From Pedobacter sp. PAMC26386 (GTDB lineage Bacteria > Bacteroidota > Bacteroidia > Sphingobacteriales > Sphingobacteriaceae), in NCBI GenBank assembly GCA_014302835.1, contig CP060294.1:496001-560000 (forward strand): 64,000 bases of DNA, written 5' to 3'. The notes under the pieces are model-generated. The model did not search any database. It was not told the origin of the DNA and saw nothing but the letters and a program-made list of their open reading frames with translations. Position numbers and translations under genes: made by a program. Shown piece after piece: positions 62,422-64,000 of this stretch. How positions within the stretch are numbered: the stretch's first letter is position 1; each line of letters begins with the position of its first letter.

Positions 62422-62457
62422 AAAAAACCCTCTAAATGTGATATTTAGAGGGTTTTT
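62422..62457. terminator. bidirectional intrinsic terminator next to tRNA-Pro copy 2
   Basis: Stem AACCCTCTAAAT / ATTTAGAGGGTT with A- and T-runs. It has the same relative position as the terminator beside tRNA-Pro copy 1, although the sequence differs. Confidence 0.85.
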
Positions 62458-62480
62458 GATAGAGTTTGACGTCTATGTGG

Positions 62481-62554
62481 TCGGGGTGGCAGGATTCGAA
62501 CCTACGACCTCCTGCTCCCAAAGCAGGCGCGATACCGGGCTACGCTACACCCCG
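62481..62554 (-). tRNA. tRNA-Pro(UGG), copy 2
   Basis: Identical over 74 positions to the copy at 21280-21353, with anticodon TGG. Here the discriminator A is followed by CCA in the genome (62478-62480 on the plus strand reads TGG), unlike copy 1, where it reads CAC. The 3' end points into the decayed island, as expected for the insertion target. Confidence 0.97.
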
Positions 62555-62754
62555 AAAAAATGGTATCACCTTTGTCCCTTTTTCAAAGGGGCTGCAATCT
62601 AATTAATTATTTCGCAGAGACCAAATTTTGATTAATCATAAATGATTTTTCTTATTTGGTGTGCAACAAAGGTAAGCAAAGAGTTGACATTTTTATACCT
62701 CAGGGTTATTTAAAACGTAAAAAACTCTTAATGCCTTGCTTTTCAAGGAGAAAA

Positions 62755-62808
62755 AATTTCAAGCCTGATTCGGGCATATCGTAAATTTGGAGGATCAGGC
62801 TTGAAATT
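62755..62808 (-). terminator. intrinsic terminator of the DUF4349 gene
   Basis: A perfect 15-bp stem (AATTTCAAGCCTGAT / ATCAGGCTTGAAATT, 24-base loop) followed, on the minus strand, by a T-run. It begins 4 bases after the DUF4349 stop codon. Confidence 0.75.
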
Positions 62809-62811
62809 CAG

Positions 62812-63666
62812 TTATACCGTCAATTTTTTTCTGCGATAATACCTGAAAATAAAGTATACAGCAGCTGCAAGTGGTATAAAAACCCACAAATTTGCCAATA
62901 CCAGGATAAATTCTTTAAATATACTCCAGCCACTTCCAAAGTTTAACCATAATCTTCTGAAAAAATCAGGACGAAAGTCCGATAAATCATCATTCGGCAC
63001 AATCATTTTTTTAATCGTATTGTTCTGGTAAAAACTTAAGGTAATTGTACTGTATTTTACATTACGGTCAGTAAACAGGTTATTCACCTTATTATCTATA
63101 TAGTCATCTTTTATCGCCAGTGATTTTTCTACAGCGCTGGTCTTTTGTTTGGGAACCACCTTATTCAATTGAGTTACTGCATCCACTTTATTCTGGTTCT
63201 TTAATTTATTACTCAGATAAGTCAAACTCACATCATCCTGTTTTAAAGATTGATTGTCAATAAAAACAGCCATTCTGGCTATCTGATTAGTGAAATCATC
63301 CAGTTTTTCAGCCGGGATTTTGGCTACAATCATACCCTCCACCCGGTAGGATATCAATTCCAATAAAGAATCTGTTGAATATTTCACTTTTTCATCACCT
63401 GTGATATTGCTGTGTGTATTGAATTCGGCAATTGTACCACCTTCAACTTTCAGGATGCTTCCTAATTTTTCTTTAGTAGACTGCACATCCTTTACCAGGA
63501 ATTTCATGTCCGCTGTCTTAATGATTTTTTCAGTTACTGAAGTATCTGAACCTATCGTCATCTCTTTTTGTTCATTAGCGGCATTAGCACCTGTTCTTTT
63601 CTCACTTTTGCTACAGCTTAAAGCAGTGACTGCCAATATTCCATAAATCAAATATTTCTTCATCAT
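62812..63666 (-). CDS. DUF4349 lipoprotein
   Basis: A 284-residue protein with lipobox TALSC (Cys18). A DUF4349 domain covers residues about 45-250 (IIKTADMKFLVKDVQSTKEKLGSILKVEGGTIAEFNTHS ... VAKIPAEKLDDFTNQIARMAVFIDNQSLKQDDVSLTYLSNKLKNQ), with a coiled-coil part in the middle and a C-terminal transmembrane helix (LVLANLWVFIPLAAAVYFIFRYY) with basic tail. A lipid anchor at one end and a membrane helix at the other is normal in this family. Function unknown. Confidence 0.88.
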   Translation of the reverse strand: MMKKYLIYGILAVTALSCSKSEKRTGANAANEQKEMTIGSDTSVTEKIIKTADMKFLVKDVQSTKEKLGSILKVEGGTIAEFNTHSNITGDEKVKYSTDSLLELISYRVEGMIVAKIPAEKLDDFTNQIARMAVFIDNQSLKQDDVSLTYLSNKLKNQNKVDAVTQLNKVVPKQKTSAVEKSLAIKDDYIDNKVNNLFTDRNVKYSTITLSFYQNNTIKKMIVPNDDLSDFRPDFFRRLWLNFGSGWSIFKEFILVLANLWVFIPLAAAVYFIFRYYRRKKLTV

Positions 63667-63830
63667 GTTAAGGATTAATGTTTCCCTTAATACTAGTACT
63701 CTTGGTTAAGTAACCCTTTGTAACGACGTTGATATCCTATAGGCACTCACATACTGTTAAAGGCCCATTGCTAATGCAAAACGTTTCATAACGATAATAC
63801 ACCCTTCCAAAATGGAAGGGTTTTCTTACT
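63667..63830 (+). ncRNA. candidate small RNA ending at a hairpin terminator
   Basis: Between the divergent DUF4349 and downstream genes there is no ORF, but a compact hairpin (CCCTTCC / GGAAGGG, 63802-63820) is followed by TTTTC in the + direction. No upstream + gene needs this terminator. A transcript starting somewhere in 63670-63720 and ending near 63826 would be a small RNA of about 110-150 nt. This is only a positional argument; no RNA family was recognised. Confidence 0.3.
63799..63826 (+). terminator. intrinsic terminator without assigned upstream gene
   Basis: Stem ACCCTTCCA / TGGAAGGGT-like with a four-T tail. It precedes the partial gene at the window end by about 120 bases. Confidence 0.55.
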
Positions 63831-63944
63831 CTGTATTTCCCTGTAAATTTTGTTTAACACCTTAAATCATTGAAAAATAGCTGTTTGCACGCTATAGCTT
63901 TTCTTTGGTATATCTATTGGATAAGGCCATAAAAAATAAACACC

Positions 63945-64000
63945 ATGATGACTGTATTACTATTAATCGCTCTGCTGGTCCTGACATGGATCTGTTACAA
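63945..64000 (+). CDS. start of a membrane or exported protein gene (truncated by window end)
   Basis: ATGATG at 63945-63950 opens a frame to the window edge that encodes a hydrophobic segment TVLLLIALLVLTWICY, a membrane anchor or signal peptide. The rest lies outside the window, so no family can be given. Confidence 0.45.
   Translation, partial: MMTVLLLIALLVLTWICY

Overview
The window looks like a chromosome segment of a Bacteroidota species, most probably Sphingobacteriaceae (Pedobacter-like). This rests on two SusC/SusD pairs, several TonB-dependent receptors with CarboxypepD-reg N-termini, a GLPGLI domain, DUF4349/DUF4153 proteins, AT-rich spacers, Bacteroidetes-type promoter elements (TTTG / TAnnTTTG) and few Shine-Dalgarno sequences. 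The genus is inference from protein style only; no 16S gene is present.

Layout. 1-1.33 kb: right part of an IS21-family element (istA tail, complete istB). 1.36-7.07 kb: TolC-RND-MFP tripartite efflux operon (minus strand). 7.2-10.85 kb: three secreted or membrane proteins without known function. 11.0-15.8 kb: BlaI repressor, BlaR1-type M56 metallopeptidase and a TonB-dependent receptor. 15.8-21.2 kb: small metabolic and stress genes (VOC, DUF4153, OsmC, M28 peptidase, DUF1569). 21.28 kb: tRNA-Pro(UGG) copy 1. 21.5-26.1 kb: GntR regulator, a 42-residue lipoprotein, a very long hairpin, a second TonB-dependent receptor and an Lrp regulator. 26.3-32.6 kb: SusC/SusD and an outer-membrane porin-like protein. 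32.7-40.6 kb: DinB, UBP zinc finger, TauD-like protein, alpha-oxoamine synthase with an overlapping TetR gene, Dph6-like enzyme, LD-carboxypeptidase, DUF937-OmpA protein. 41.1-47.8 kb: second SusC/SusD pair followed by a GLPGLI plus PNGase F-like fusion, a plausible glycoprotein-deglycosylation locus. 47.9-55.6 kb: NTF2-like/HxlR divergent pair, class A beta-lactamase, then a minus-strand group (SDR, two AraC regulators, FAD monooxygenase, dihydroxybenzoate-decarboxylase-like amidohydrolase) and a VanZ-like protein.

55.6-62.6 kb is a decayed, tRNA-targeted island. tRNA-Pro copy 2 (62.48 kb) is intact. Two fragments of its 3' end lie at 57.85 and 55.69 kb, each beside a hairpin and inside a ~80-bp direct repeat. 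Between them are a serine hydrolase with a Crp regulator, two frameshifted small genes, a second NTF2/HxlR pair, a tyrosine integrase without its catalytic domain, and a dead ISAon1-like IS with clear 25-bp terminal inverted repeats. The window ends with a DUF4349 lipoprotein, a possible small-RNA locus and the start of another gene.

The points most worth following are the GLPGLI/PNGase F fusion next to SusCD, the tandem tRNA-Pro attachment scars, the exact palindromes that look like operators for the local HxlR, TetR and GntR regulators, and the 31-bp perfect hairpin in front of a TonB-dependent receptor gene.
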